64,000 bases of DNA, from assembly GCF_004634245.1 (NCBI RefSeq), contig NZ_SJTF01000001.1, positions 124,001 to 188,000 of the forward strand, written 5' to 3'. Below, piece by piece: positions 44,512-53,450 of this stretch; within the stretch, counting starts at the first letter, position 1, and every line of letters begins with the position of its first letter. The notes beneath the pieces were generated by a model. It searched no databases. It was not told the origin of the DNA and saw only the letters and a list, made by a program, of their open reading frames with translations. Position numbers and translations under genes: made by a program. The stretch comes from Flavobacterium foetidum. Lineage in GTDB: Bacteria > Bacteroidota > Bacteroidia > Flavobacteriales > Flavobacteriaceae.

Positions 44512-45993
44512 TTATCTCTGTACGTTTCTGATAATTACAGTTTGTCCTCCCTCTTTGTTAGTTTGAGTTCCAGAACCATCAGCATTTTTAAATGCATCAC
44601 TCTGCCAAGTGTGTGGGTGAATGTTTACTGTAAAAGTATCAGGAACACCAATGATGTCTGAAATATCTTCCATAGCCCCAAACTCCCAGCTTCCAAATCT
44701 CATTTCGCCCGTTTGGTTATAAAGAGCATTCCAGGCTGTATCTGTTCTTTTGTGGTTCATGTTCAACCACGGTTTGTTTTGTTTTGTAGCAATGTTGTAC
44801 TGCCAGATGTATGAATCGTGTTGTGCAGCAGCGTAGTAGCTGTCTCCATCTTCCTGAATGTATACATAATTTTCAGTTACGCACAAGTTATCTGGATTAA
44901 TAATTCCGGTTCCTGGAGTACTGTCGCCTTCAACAGCCAATTCTAAAGTTCCTTTTAGCGGGTTGGCAGCATCTAATTTCAGTTTGTAAACTCTTCCCCA
45001 CATCGTGTATCCGTCAACGGGAGCATTGTTGGTTGCCTGACCAGTTGCTGTAAAATAGATTTCTCTGTTGTTGCTTGCGCTTCCTTTTCTGTAATCTACA
45101 TCTTCAACTCTTGAAAAACGAATCGCTTTTAAATCGTTTACAGTAGTATTGATTACAGCTCCAGTTAAGTTTTTAGCATTCGGAATTTCAACAAATTCTA
45201 CTGGATATGAATTGTTTAAAGTCATAGAAGTTTCAATCTGATTTCCGTCAGTTCTTTTTAAAGCATATAATTTTCCGTTAGATAAATCTCCAACTGTACT
45301 CACGTACATAATTACCTGTCCAGCACTTACGTGTGAAGTGGCATAAGATTGGTCTTCTCCAATCAAAATAACTGTTTTTCCAGGGTAAGCCTCTTTTGGA
45401 AGCGGAACAGCGTTTTCCATACTAGCTTTCCCTAAAGCTGGTAAAACTCTGTCGGTTCTGCTTTTGTCTGAAGATTGTCCAAGCGGATTTATTCCGTGAA
45501 CCATACTTTCTTGTCCGCTTTCTCCGGCAGTTAAAAATATTGGTCCAAATCCGTGGATTTCTGGAGTTGCCAAAGTTGCAGAACATAAACGAGTTAAACC
45601 TCCAACGCCGTCAACAATATAATCACCTTTTACTGGTTTGAAAGTTTTATCTAAATAAACTCTTGAAACAGATTGCAGGATTTCGTGGTTGGTAATCATG
45701 ATGTACCCTTCTCCTGTTGGATTTTTCATTAATCCAGCTCCATCTGGCTGTGCACCGTAAATAAATGAAGGAGATTCTGGCAAAACATCAGAACTCGCAA
45801 TTAAAGTGCTGATTTTTAGATTTTCAAATCCGCTCATCGGATAAACAAAAGCAGGAACTTTTGAATGTGATGTAAAATCGATGTCATTATTAACACCATT
45901 TGACGAATCCTTCTTGTCGTCATCATTACAGCTTATTACAGCAAATCCTGTAAGGCCAAGTAGTGCAAGAGATTTTAAAAAATTTAGTTTCAT
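44512..45993 (-). CDS. PhoX-like (DUF839) lipoprotein phosphatase
   Basis: 493 residues from MKLNFLKSLALLGLTGFAVI with the lipobox SC and the acylated Cys at residue 22. That start was preferred to an upstream in-frame TTG. The body resembles PhoX/DUF839 beta-propeller proteins: YIMITNHEILQ, VDGVGGLTRLCSATL, LTAGESGQESMVHG, VILIGEDQSY. PhoX enzymes are calcium/iron alkaline phosphatases at the cell surface or periplasm. Pairing with a di-haem peroxidase recurs in Bacteroidetes, but the shared role is not clear. Confidence 0.82.
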   Translation of the reverse strand: MKLNFLKSLALLGLTGFAVISCNDDDKKDSSNGVNNDIDFTSHSKVPAFVYPMSGFENLKISTLIASSDVLPESPSFIYGAQPDGAGLMKNPTGEGYIMITNHEILQSVSRVYLDKTFKPVKGDYIVDGVGGLTRLCSATLATPEIHGFGPIFLTAGESGQESMVHGINPLGQSSDKSRTDRVLPALGKASMENAVPLPKEAYPGKTVILIGEDQSYATSHVSAGQVIMYVSTVGDLSNGKLYALKRTDGNQIETSMTLNNSYPVEFVEIPNAKNLTGAVINTTVNDLKAIRFSRVEDVDYRKGSASNNREIYFTATGQATNNAPVDGYTMWGRVYKLKLDAANPLKGTLELAVEGDSTPGTGIINPDNLCVTENYVYIQEDGDSYYAAAQHDSYIWQYNIATKQNKPWLNMNHKRTDTAWNALYNQTGEMRFGSWEFGAMEDISDIIGVPDTFTVNIHPHTWQSDAFKNADGSGTQTNKEGGQTVIIRNVQR

Positions 45994-46146
45994 AACTGTT
46001 TTTTGTTTTTTTTGATAGGACAAATCTATCTTTCTACAACAAAATACAGGTTATGTTAATTTTTTCTTAATGCTAATAAATGTAAGTCTTGTATTATGAA
46101 ATCGTAAACTAAAGGTTTTGAATGTAAATTTAAGATTCATAAAATA

Positions 46147-46779
46147 TTAAAGCGGTTTAAAAAGCTGATTAAGATTAGTGGCCTTCTTTTCTTTGAGTTT
46201 TTTTACAATTTTCAGAAATGCAATGGCTGTAATATAAGCATCGCCCAAAGCGGTATGCCTATCTTTTTTAGAAATATCAAATTTATCAGCTAAATCGTCT
46301 AAAGTATAATGATCTTTTCGTTCAAACAAATGCGATTGAATCAATGTCTTTTTATACAAATAAGCCGTATCTAATCGATGGTTTTTTAATTCAGGAAGAC
46401 CATTTCGCAGCAATGCCCTATTAATCATGGTTACATCAAAAATAGCGTGATGTGCAATAATTATCGAATCGCCTAGAAATTCTAGAAACTGTTGTAAAGC
46501 TTCTAGTTCTGTAGGCCGCTTAACAAGCAAATCTTTTAAAATGCCGTGAATCTGTGCTGTAGATTTATCATAATGTTCTTGTTCGAGATACACTTCAAAA
46601 CTTTCCTGAACGTTAATGATTCCGTTTTGAAGAATCAATGCTCCAATGCATAAAATTCGGTCATTATCATAATCAAAACCCGTCGTTTCGGTATCTAAAA
46701 CCACAAAACGGGTTTCTTCGATGGTCGTATTTTCATCGAAAAGATTTTCTTCTTTTTTCCAAAAATTGAATAAACTCAT
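46147..46779 (-). CDS. DEDDh 3'-5' exonuclease (DNA polymerase III epsilon-like)
   Basis: 210 residues with the RNase T/DnaQ exonuclease motifs: ExoI VLDTETTGFD (about 29-38), ExoII IIAHHAIFDVTMINR (about 108-122), and ExoIII HTALGDAY with catalytic His (about 178-185). It is a stand-alone proofreading or repair exonuclease. Its gene follows the CBS/DUF294 gene by two bases, a pairing that matches the related bacterial CBS-nucleotidyltransferase and exonuclease combination. Confidence 0.9.
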   Translation of the reverse strand: MSLFNFWKKEENLFDENTTIEETRFVVLDTETTGFDYDNDRILCIGALILQNGIINVQESFEVYLEQEHYDKSTAQIHGILKDLLVKRPTELEALQQFLEFLGDSIIIAHHAIFDVTMINRALLRNGLPELKNHRLDTAYLYKKTLIQSHLFERKDHYTLDDLADKFDISKKDRHTALGDAYITAIAFLKIVKKLKEKKATNLNQLFKPL

Positions 46780-46781
46780 TA

Positions 46782-48701
46782 TTATACCAGATTTGAGATA
46801 TTAAAACGAACCGAAATTAACTCCTGCAGTTCCTTGATAGTTTTAAAGGTACGTTTCAACTTAATTTTCTCCATTTTGGTTAAAGATTCCAATTCGATAA
46901 ACTGACCCGAATCATGGTGCAGTAATCCCTGTTTGGTTCTGAATTTCAATAGAGCTTTAAACGAGTACGAACAAGACAAATACAATTCTCTATTGTTCGG
47001 TTCTAGTTCGGCTAATTTTTCAAAACGTTCGGCTGTATTGCTGATTCCCTTGATTGAATGCGACAAAATCAAAACGCGTGCAGCATCTGTAAGAGGCATC
47101 AAAGCTCTTCGTTTGATGTCAAAATTATCCTTATTAGCGCCATCTTGTTCTACCAAAAACTGTCTAAAGAAACCTGTAGGCGATGGGCTCTGCAGCGCAC
47201 CGCTTACCAAATGCATATAGAAAATAGGATTGACTTTTATGGTTTCAAAAATATAATCAGACAAATTGCTTACAATTTCGGTATCGCCATATGTAGAACT
47301 GTAATCAAAGAAAATAAACGAAAGTAAAACCTCATTTTTGCCAGGATTGGTGATCCAGTATTTTACTTGTTCCTTCCATTCATCCAAACTCAAGCACCAT
47401 TTTGGACTAGAAGCCATCATTTCTGCAGGACAGTAGTCGTAACCGATATCATATAGACCTTTGTTCACATGACCCGCTAATTTTAAGAAATAAATCTTGG
47501 TCTCATCTCTAAAAACTTCATTTACATTTTCGTAAACAATTGCATTGTCCTGATCGGTATGCAGCATTTGTTCGCCTCTTCCTTGGCTTCCAAGTGCCAG
47601 CCATGCAAATTTTACAGGCGGCGGACTGCTCATTTTCTCCAAACAGATTTCTATGACACGAGTAGTACAAGCTTCATTAAGTTCGGTAATGATTTTGGTA
47701 ATCAATGTCATCGGAATATTTTGATCCAAATAACCCTGCAGCAATTGCATAATTTGATTTCGGATTGGTTTTATTTCCTTGATTTTTTTAGTTCTTTTCA
47801 ACGCTTTGATTAGCACAGCCGGATTGTTTCCTAAAGCCACCATAACGTCGTGTTTTGATAAAATTCCGACTGCCTTGGTATTTACAGTACCGTCTTTTGT
47901 TAAACACAAATGACTGATGTCGCTTTTCATCATGGCCATCTGGGCTTCAGTAACCGTCATTTTTTTAGGATACGTTATTACCGGTTTTGTCATGATTGTT
48001 TCGGCAGTGGTAGTTATCGGGAAGTCGCCGCTTACGATTTTGTTTCGAAGGTCTTTATCTGTCAAAATGCCAATCGGAAGCATTTCATCAACAATCAGAA
48101 TCGCTCCAACTTTTTTCTTGCTCATGATTTTTGCAACATCCTTGACCGTGGTCGACGGACTGCAGGTAACAATTTTCTTAGAATACTTGATAGGAGCTAA
48201 ATCAAAAGAATGATTGCTAGAATGCAAATTTTCGTCTAAGATATCATCTCCGTATAATTTATCTTTATGAATATCCGAATACGGATTTCGGGTGTTTGAA
48301 GCATAACTTTCAATCAGGAAATTCCCAATATTTCTATTCTCGAGAGCGTAAGGCTTAAAAACCGCAATCGGAATCGCATACAAAATACTTTCTTCATGCG
48401 CCACCGCTTCCATAATATAATTTTCCTGTGCCAATAATGGGCGAAGACCAAAAATATCACCTTCGTCGCACATATCTAAAACGGTATTTTTTGTGCTTTT
48501 TTTCAAAGCCACCGCGCCCTTATGCACCACGTAAAAAGAGTCGTGTGTTTTATCATTTTCGGCAAATATTACAGCATCTTTTTCTTTGTAAATGATAGAA
48601 ATCTGCTCCGAAAGTTTTTCTAAGTCCTTTTGATGCAGGAAATTAAACGGCGGATAATTCTTTAAAAAGTCGGCTACTCTTTGCGAAATGGTATTTTTCA
48701 T
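46782..48701 (-). CDS. cNMP-binding/CBS/DUF294 putative nucleotidyltransferase
   Basis: 639 residues. A cyclic-nucleotide-binding fold occupies about 15-130. Two CBS domains follow (about 175-300; KKVGAILIVDEMLPIGILTDKDLR and KAVGILSKHDVMVALG). Next is a DUF294 nucleotidyltransferase domain (about 345-490; WLALGSQGRGEQMLHTDQDNAIVYE, with the GS...D-x-D catalytic pattern), then a helical DUF294_C domain. It probably senses a nucleotide and modifies a partner. It is cotranscribed with the exonuclease gene downstream. Confidence 0.9.
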   Translation of the reverse strand: MKNTISQRVADFLKNYPPFNFLHQKDLEKLSEQISIIYKEKDAVIFAENDKTHDSFYVVHKGAVALKKSTKNTVLDMCDEGDIFGLRPLLAQENYIMEAVAHEESILYAIPIAVFKPYALENRNIGNFLIESYASNTRNPYSDIHKDKLYGDDILDENLHSSNHSFDLAPIKYSKKIVTCSPSTTVKDVAKIMSKKKVGAILIVDEMLPIGILTDKDLRNKIVSGDFPITTTAETIMTKPVITYPKKMTVTEAQMAMMKSDISHLCLTKDGTVNTKAVGILSKHDVMVALGNNPAVLIKALKRTKKIKEIKPIRNQIMQLLQGYLDQNIPMTLITKIITELNEACTTRVIEICLEKMSSPPPVKFAWLALGSQGRGEQMLHTDQDNAIVYENVNEVFRDETKIYFLKLAGHVNKGLYDIGYDYCPAEMMASSPKWCLSLDEWKEQVKYWITNPGKNEVLLSFIFFDYSSTYGDTEIVSNLSDYIFETIKVNPIFYMHLVSGALQSPSPTGFFRQFLVEQDGANKDNFDIKRRALMPLTDAARVLILSHSIKGISNTAERFEKLAELEPNNRELYLSCSYSFKALLKFRTKQGLLHHDSGQFIELESLTKMEKIKLKRTFKTIKELQELISVRFNISNLV

Positions 48702-48767
48702 GTGGCTAGATTAAAGTTCTAAAGTACTATTTAAAATAGAAATGTAAAAGAAACACATTATAATAAT

Positions 48768-48830
48768 TTGCCACAAAGGCACAAAGTCACAAAGAAATAA
48801 ACCCTTGGCGTCTTTGTGCCTTTGTGGCAA
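48768..48830. repeat. Inverted repeat downstream of 123-residue lipoprotein gene
   Basis: Left arm TTGCCACAAAGGCACAAAG and right arm CTTTGTGCCTTTGTGGCAA pair almost perfectly around about 25 bases. It is the first of several 3'-end inverted repeats of similar design in this part of the window. Confidence 0.8.
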
Positions 48831-48843
48831 AAGGTTTTATTGT

Positions 48844-49215
48844 TTAATCGACTCTATGGACAGTGCCTCGTTGTTTTTCTTCAGAGCCAACCAACCCGTA
48901 TTCAAAAGTATAAGAATCCTTAGAAGTAGTTAAAATCTTCATGCTGATGGCTTTTTCTTCGGCCATGTTTTTTGGGTGTTTTTTCTGCAGTACATATTCG
49001 CAGTCGCTTACCCAGCGAATGGTTGCTGTATCTGTCTTTCCTTCAAAAGTTTCGATTTCGATGTCTTCTCTGCGCTCAAAATAAGTTGTTTTTTTAACAC
49101 CGTTGACTTCTGTTTCAAACTTGAATTTTCCGGTTTTAAAATCCTTGCAATTGCGCTCTGCATTGTAACAAGATACAAGAGCAAGGACAGGAAATAAGAA
49201 TATAATTTTTTTCAT
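48844..49215 (-). CDS. Small lipoprotein of unknown function
   Basis: 123 residues: signal MKKIIFLFPVLALVSC with Cys16, then YNAERNCKDFKTGKFKFETE and a beta-rich body ending RGTVHRVD. It is likely a conserved flavobacterial protein, but I recognise no domain with known function. It is followed at its 3' end by a long inverted repeat. Confidence 0.75.
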   Translation of the reverse strand: MKKIIFLFPVLALVSCYNAERNCKDFKTGKFKFETEVNGVKKTTYFERREDIEIETFEGKTDTATIRWVSDCEYVLQKKHPKNMAEEKAISMKILTTSKDSYTFEYGLVGSEEKQRGTVHRVD

Positions 49216-49349
49216 TTTAGATAAAGTTATTTAGGAGCTGATCCTGCTTTCCATTCCAATCTTTTTATTTTTTAAAGGAAAAAATAAAAAGGATTTCCAT
49301 TTCAATCAGGGCTAGGGTTTTAGGATAACAAGAATGAGTTTTGTTATAA

Positions 49350-49811
49350 TCAGACTTTCTGTATATAAAATTCTTTTAATTTTTTTGATTCTTTGATTTC
49401 TTCACTGCTTTCTTCTTTAGATTCACTTTTTGAGGTTTTGGGCCAAATATGAAATCCACCATGTGTCCATGCTTTGAATTTCTTGAAGATCTCGGGCTCC
49501 GATTTTGCCAAGTCGCTAAAATCTTCGGGATTATCCCAAACACCCCAAATGCCATTTTCGTCAACGTCTCCTTGATAATTGATGATGTGTGTTGGATATT
49601 TTTTAATCATTTTGATTTTGAAATGCTCTAAATCATAACTCCCATTCCAGATAAAAGAGTCAACATCGTCAATTCCGGAACCAGAAATTACAGAATTTGA
49701 AAAACGCAATTCAATAGACATTTTATGCTGCTGTGGTGTGCTAGAGTAACAATAAAATCCTTCCCATTCACCGCTAGGCAGAAAATGATGCGTTTCGTCG
49801 TTTGAGGCCAT
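49350..49811 (-). CDS. Hypothetical protein
   Basis: 153 residues, cytoplasmic by appearance, starting MASNDETHHFLPSGEWEGFYCY. The core GIWGVWDNPEDFSDLAKSEP and a lysine/glutamate-rich C-terminus (SKSESKEESSEEIKESKKLK) are visible. No family is recognised. Confidence 0.6.
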   Translation of the reverse strand: MASNDETHHFLPSGEWEGFYCYSSTPQQHKMSIELRFSNSVISGSGIDDVDSFIWNGSYDLEHFKIKMIKKYPTHIINYQGDVDENGIWGVWDNPEDFSDLAKSEPEIFKKFKAWTHGGFHIWPKTSKSESKEESSEEIKESKKLKEFYIQKV

Positions 49812-49857
49812 GGTATATTTCTAAGTTAATAAAGAAATGGTTTCAGAAAACTATTTT

Positions 49858-50053
49858 AACTCGTTGGGTGAAATTATTTTCAACACATAGAAACATAGTT
49901 TAACTAAACTTAAAAAAGGCGTTTCACTAGTCTAAATGCACATAGTTTAGCTATGTGTGGAAACTTGTTTCTTCCATTTTCTTTTTCCGGCACAAAAAAC
50001 TATGCTTCTATGTGTTAAAATGCTTTTATTTTTTAATTACGCCCAACGGGTTA
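49858..50053. repeat. Nested inverted repeat downstream of the DinB-like gene
   Basis: Outer arms AACTCGTTGGGTG and CGCCCAACGGGTT pair with two mismatches. Middle arms AACACATAGAAACATAGTTT and AAACTATGCTTCTATGTGTT also pair. An inner hairpin CACATAGTTTAGCTATGTG sits between. The whole 240-base gap is filled by it. Confidence 0.75.
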
Positions 50054-50626
50054 TTTTAATCTCTCTAATTCATCGTCAGTAAAGTTCTTAATTTCTTTTT
50101 CTTTGGCAAACTTTTCAGCATTGTAATTTACCGATTTATTCTTCGGAATCGATAAACTATTCCATTCGCTGTTTTTCAATTGTTTGGCATAAAAAACAAT
50201 CTGGCCAATATGATACGGATAATGCGCCAACTGACGGTTTATGGCTTCAATAACGGTATGACCTTCGTTTCGTATATAAATAATATCAGTAAGCTGTTCT
50301 GGGTTTAAATTTTGAAGAGCATTTTCAAGATAATTCCAGCCTTTATTCCAAATTTCTAAAACTTCTTCTTTAGAACTTAAATCATTTTCAAATTCGGCAT
50401 CGCGGTTTCTCCATTCTTTTTCGCCGTCTGTAGTCAGAAAATCGGTCCAGCGAGAAAGCATATTTCCAGAAATGTGCTTTACAATGGTTGCAATGCTGTT
50501 GGTATCTTCATTAAATGATACAAAAAGCTGGTTTGGCTCGAGTTGACCAATTGCTTTTTCGCCAAGCATTTTGTAATATAAAAATTGTTTTTTAACGCTT
50601 TCTAAATAGGATTCATCGGTTTTCAT
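50051..50626 (-). CDS. DinB-superfamily (DUF1572) protein
   Basis: 191 residues forming a four-helix bundle typical of the DinB/YfiT superfamily. Metal-ligand-like His residues appear in ATIVKHISGNMLSRW (about 47-61) and RQLAHYPYHIGQIVFYAKQL (about 136-155). Family members are metal-dependent thiol transferases or hydrolases; the substrate here is unknown. Confidence 0.85.
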   Translation of the reverse strand: MKTDESYLESVKKQFLYYKMLGEKAIGQLEPNQLFVSFNEDTNSIATIVKHISGNMLSRWTDFLTTDGEKEWRNRDAEFENDLSSKEEVLEIWNKGWNYLENALQNLNPEQLTDIIYIRNEGHTVIEAINRQLAHYPYHIGQIVFYAKQLKNSEWNSLSIPKNKSVNYNAEKFAKEKEIKNFTDDELERLK

Positions 50627-50727
50627 GTTTCAAAGGTTTTAGATTATAGCTCAACTTTATTGGTCTCAAAAACAGTTTAAAACTATGCACTTTAGTTTAT
50701 TTCGTTTTCAGCTTCTAAAAATTTATT

Positions 50728-50776
50728 AACCTCAAATTGTACAAATTATTGGCGAAAATTTGTGCAATTTGTGGTT
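50728..50776. repeat. Inverted repeat downstream of the HxlR gene
   Basis: Left arm AACCTCAAATTGTACAAATT and right arm AATTTGTGCAATTTGTGGTT pair imperfectly with a short loop. Same general design as the other 3'-end inverted repeats. Confidence 0.7.
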
Positions 50777-50824
50777 GAGATTAAGCTTTGCAATCTTGCA
50801 GACTTTAAGTCAAATCTATGGACT

Positions 50825-51172
50825 TCAAGTCCATTGTGGTTTAGTTTCAGAAATCAATATTTTTCCCCAGTCATTTAATTTCCAGAGTATTTCGACTAAT
50901 TGTTTTCCTGTTTCAGTAAGTGAATATTCTACTCTTGGAGGAAGTTCATTAAACGATTGTTTTATCAAAATACCATCGGCAACCATTTCGTTCAATTGCT
51001 GATTCAAAACACGACGATCGACTTTTGCAATGCCTCTTAAAAATTCACTAGGTCTTTTTTTACCTTCATTAATCTGCCATACAATCGGAATTTTCCATTT
51101 TCCGCTAATCGTATTCACGGCAATTTCCAGCGGACAGATTTTATTTTCCGTGTTTTGTTCCTTTGTTTGCAT
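50825..51172 (-). CDS. HxlR-family winged-helix transcription regulator
   Basis: 115 residues from MQTKEQNTENKICPLEIAV; an upstream non-ATG extension was rejected. HxlR signature: CPLEIAVNTISGKWKIPIVW (the conserved Cys may sense electrophiles or oxidants), RPSEFLRGIAKVDRRVLNQQLNEM as recognition helix, and PPRVEYSLTETGKQL as wing. It is divergent from the AlkD-like gene, 129 bases between starts, and may control it. Confidence 0.9.
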   Translation of the reverse strand: MQTKEQNTENKICPLEIAVNTISGKWKIPIVWQINEGKKRPSEFLRGIAKVDRRVLNQQLNEMVADGILIKQSFNELPPRVEYSLTETGKQLVEILWKLNDWGKILISETKPQWT

Positions 51173-51301
51173 AAAATTGACTTTTATTTCCCTATGGGAT
51201 AAAAATGTGCGGTATTGCTGGGCAAATCCCATTTTCCGACCTTTACAAAAATAATCAAAATTTTAAGCATAATAGAGGATTGATCCTGTCAAATTGAAAC
51301 T

Positions 51302-52105
51302 ATGAACGAAATAAAACGTAAAGGAGCACGATCGACAAAAGATATTCCGACTTCAATTTTAGAACAGCTAAATAAAGGCGAAATCGAAACAGTCAATTTG
51401 GTTGAATGGCTTGCTGTGAATCAAACGAAGCTTTTAGAAAATGTATTGAAAGAGTCTCATCGAATGGAATATTTGGAGCCTATTTTAACCGATATCAGCA
51501 ATTTGAAAAAGCAAACCGTAAATACGATAAATGAAGCTATAGGAACAGGATTATTAACCGAATCAATTCTTAATAATGATGCTGAGATACTTTCGATAAT
51601 CTCAAGACATAAATCGGATCTGGTTCGATGTTGGTTTGCTTATACCATTGGAAAAAAAGAAGAGTTGACAATTGAAGAAATGTTACAGCAAATTCAATTC
51701 CTGTCAGCCGATAAGCATTTTGGTGTAAGAGAAATTTCGTGGCTGGCCATTCGTTCCAGTATTATAAAGAATTTAGACAAAAGTTTGGAAATTTTATTGC
51801 CCTGGACTTCCAGTGAAGATGAAAATATCAGACGTTTTGCAACTGAATCGACAAGACCAAGAGGAGTTTGGTGTGAACATATTGAAAAATTGAAAAAAGA
51901 ACCAGAATTAGGCTTAAAGATTTTAAATGCTTTGAAGTCGGATCCTTCCAAATACGTTCAGGATAGTGTAGGAAACTGGCTCAATGATGCCAGTAAAACG
52001 AGACCAGATTTTGTAAAAGATTTATGCGAAAAGTGGAAAAAAGATAGTCCCACAAAAGAAACACTTTACGTTATTAAAAAAGCATTGCGAACAATTGAAA
52101 AGTAG
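51302..52105 (+). CDS. DNA alkylation repair (AlkD-like HEAT-repeat) protein
   Basis: 267 residues of helical HEAT-like repeats. The core RHKSDLVRCWFAYTIG, KHFGVREISWLAIR and ENIRRFATESTRPRGVWC fits the DNA alkylation repair enzyme family, where Trp and Asp/Arg residues line the DNA groove. Family members remove N3/N7-alkyl purines, although remote paralogues may have lost activity. Divergent from the HxlR regulator. Confidence 0.8.
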   Translation: MNEIKRKGARSTKDIPTSILEQLNKGEIETVNLVEWLAVNQTKLLENVLKESHRMEYLEPILTDISNLKKQTVNTINEAIGTGLLTESILNNDAEILSIISRHKSDLVRCWFAYTIGKKEELTIEEMLQQIQFLSADKHFGVREISWLAIRSSIIKNLDKSLEILLPWTSSEDENIRRFATESTRPRGVWCEHIEKLKKEPELGLKILNALKSDPSKYVQDSVGNWLNDASKTRPDFVKDLCEKWKKDSPTKETLYVIKKALRTIEK

Positions 52106-52118
52106 TTTTTTGTTTTTA

Positions 52119-52205
52119 GCCACTAATTGCACGAATTTTCACGAATTACATTTTTCTTTTAAAAATCATTTAGCTATAATTTGTGTAAATTCGTGCAATT
52201 AGTGG
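52119..52205. repeat. Inverted repeat between convergent genes
   Basis: Arms GCCACTAATTGCACGAATTT and AAATTCGTGCAATTAGTGGC are perfect over 20 bases, with further pairing inside. It fills the gap between the AlkD-like and pentapeptide-repeat genes, so it could end transcription from both sides. Confidence 0.85.
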
Positions 52206-52211
52206 CAACTT

Positions 52212-52784
52212 TTAAACAATTTTAATATCATATTTATCCAAAAGCCCTACAATACCTTCTGTCGAAAATTGCGCTTTTCGCATCGCATTAAATTCAGGAT
52301 CGATTTTGTAATTGTAGGCCGTTCTGAAATCTACAGAAGCCAATTGTGTTTCGTTAAAAATAGCACCATCAAGATTACAATTCTCAAAAACAGAACTCGT
52401 TAAGTTCGTTCCGATAAAAGTAACTTCTCTTACCGAAGAATTGATGAACTTGGTTTTGGGCATTTTTTTATTCGAAAACAAGGCATAATCTAAGGTGCAA
52501 TCTTCAAAATAAACCTGAAATAAGAAATCGTCACATTCGTTAAAAGCGATTCCAAGAAGTTTGCAATTTTTAAAAGTAACATTCTTTAAACTCGTTCCAG
52601 CTAAACTGGTCATAGACAAATTACAGTCAATAAATTCGCAGTCTAAAAATGTATTCGAACCAAAATTACTGCTCGAAAAATCACAGTTTTTAAAAACACA
52701 GTCTTCAAATTCACGATTATTGATTCGTTTATCAATGTAAACGACTTTCTCAAATGTTTTCTGAATGTGAATTAGACTTTCCAT
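52212..52784 (-). CDS. Pentapeptide-repeat protein
   Basis: 190 residues made mostly of five-residue repeats with Phe/Leu centres (DCVFKNCDFSSSNFG, DCEFIDCNLSMTSL, NVTFKNCKL, SSVFENCNLDGAIF). These build a right-handed quadrilateral helix. The C-terminus after about 150 is non-repetitive. Size and layout recall Qnr/McbG DNA-mimic proteins that protect topoisomerases, but most such proteins have no known role. It is last in a murQ-led cluster. Confidence 0.85.
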   Translation of the reverse strand: MESLIHIQKTFEKVVYIDKRINNREFEDCVFKNCDFSSSNFGSNTFLDCEFIDCNLSMTSLAGTSLKNVTFKNCKLLGIAFNECDDFLFQVYFEDCTLDYALFSNKKMPKTKFINSSVREVTFIGTNLTSSVFENCNLDGAIFNETQLASVDFRTAYNYKIDPEFNAMRKAQFSTEGIVGLLDKYDIKIV

Positions 52785-52787
52785 TTT

Positions 52788-53021
52788 TTATAAAGTATTA
52801 TATTTTGAAAATATTCTTTCTCTAGCTTGGTCTTCAGTGTAAAATTTTCCATCCTTAATAGCTTTAATGGAATTTTCTAAATCTAAATTATAAGAATTAA
52901 CAGAATCAATATTAGGGTAATGAATAGACTCAAGAAGATTTTTTAGCTTTTTAATAGTTTGTGGATTTTTTATTTTATCAATTTCTTGATGAATCCATTT
53001 AATATCTTCTTCCATATTCAA
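52788..53021 (-). CDS. Small hypothetical protein
   Basis: 77 residues, helical and charged (MNMEEDIKWIHQEIDKIKNP; a DGKFYTEDQARERIF end). The length and the ending resemble antitoxin-type small proteins, but no toxin partner is adjacent. It starts 14 bases after the DUF6095 gene and stops three bases before the pentapeptide gene, so it belongs to that cluster. Confidence 0.6.
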   Translation of the reverse strand: MNMEEDIKWIHQEIDKIKNPQTIKKLKNLLESIHYPNIDSVNSYNLDLENSIKAIKDGKFYTEDQARERIFSKYNTL

Positions 53022-53035
53022 AAAAAGATTTAAAA

Positions 53036-53257
53036 TTAGTCATTAAATATCCCTTTCATAATAATTTTCAATCCTAAAAAGATCAAAAACATTGAAGCTA
53101 AACAAGCCACAATTCCGATTCCTAAAACCAAATAGTGCCAATTCGTATGCTGATTTTGAAATGCGTTGTAAATTACTGAAGGACCAATAAACATTAACGG
53201 TAGTGCGCCAGTTAAATATTTTATTCCTTTCATAAGTAATGGTTTATTTGTTGCCAT
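53036..53257 (-). CDS. DUF6095-like small membrane protein
   Basis: 73 residues with two membrane helices (about 11-30 and 42-66). The motif KGIKYLTGALPLMFIGPSVI and the C-terminal GLKIIMKGIFN resemble the flavobacterial DUF6095 family, commonly placed next to murQ. Function unknown. Confidence 0.72.
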   Translation of the reverse strand: MATNKPLLMKGIKYLTGALPLMFIGPSVIYNAFQNQHTNWHYLVLGIGIVACLASMFLIFLGLKIIMKGIFND

Positions 53258-53310
53258 GTTTTTTGTTTCAAGTTTCAGGTTTTTTTAGTTTCAAGTTGCT
53301 GGACTTGTAT

Positions 53311-53427
53311 TTAACCGCAAAGTTCGCAAAGTTTTTTTACATTAGAACTTTAATAAAACGCAAAGTTCGCAAAGCTTTAGAAAAACTTGCGAACCTTGCG
53401 TAAACCTTAGCGTACTTTGCGGTTAAA
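53311..53427. repeat. Compound inverted repeat between murQ and the DUF6095 gene
   Basis: Outer arms TTAACCGCAAAGTTCGCAAA and the later GCGTACTTTGCGGTTAA pair. A second left unit ACGCAAAGTTCGCAAAGCTT pairs with ACTTGCGAACCTTGCG. It lies in the 3' region of murQ on the minus strand. Confidence 0.75.
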
Positions 53428-53450
53428 CCAAACTGCAATGCAAAATACTT

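Noticed and set aside
45994..46023. Ten-residue N-terminal extension of the PhoX-like protein
   Set aside because: It starts with TTG and would bury the lipoprotein signal peptide.
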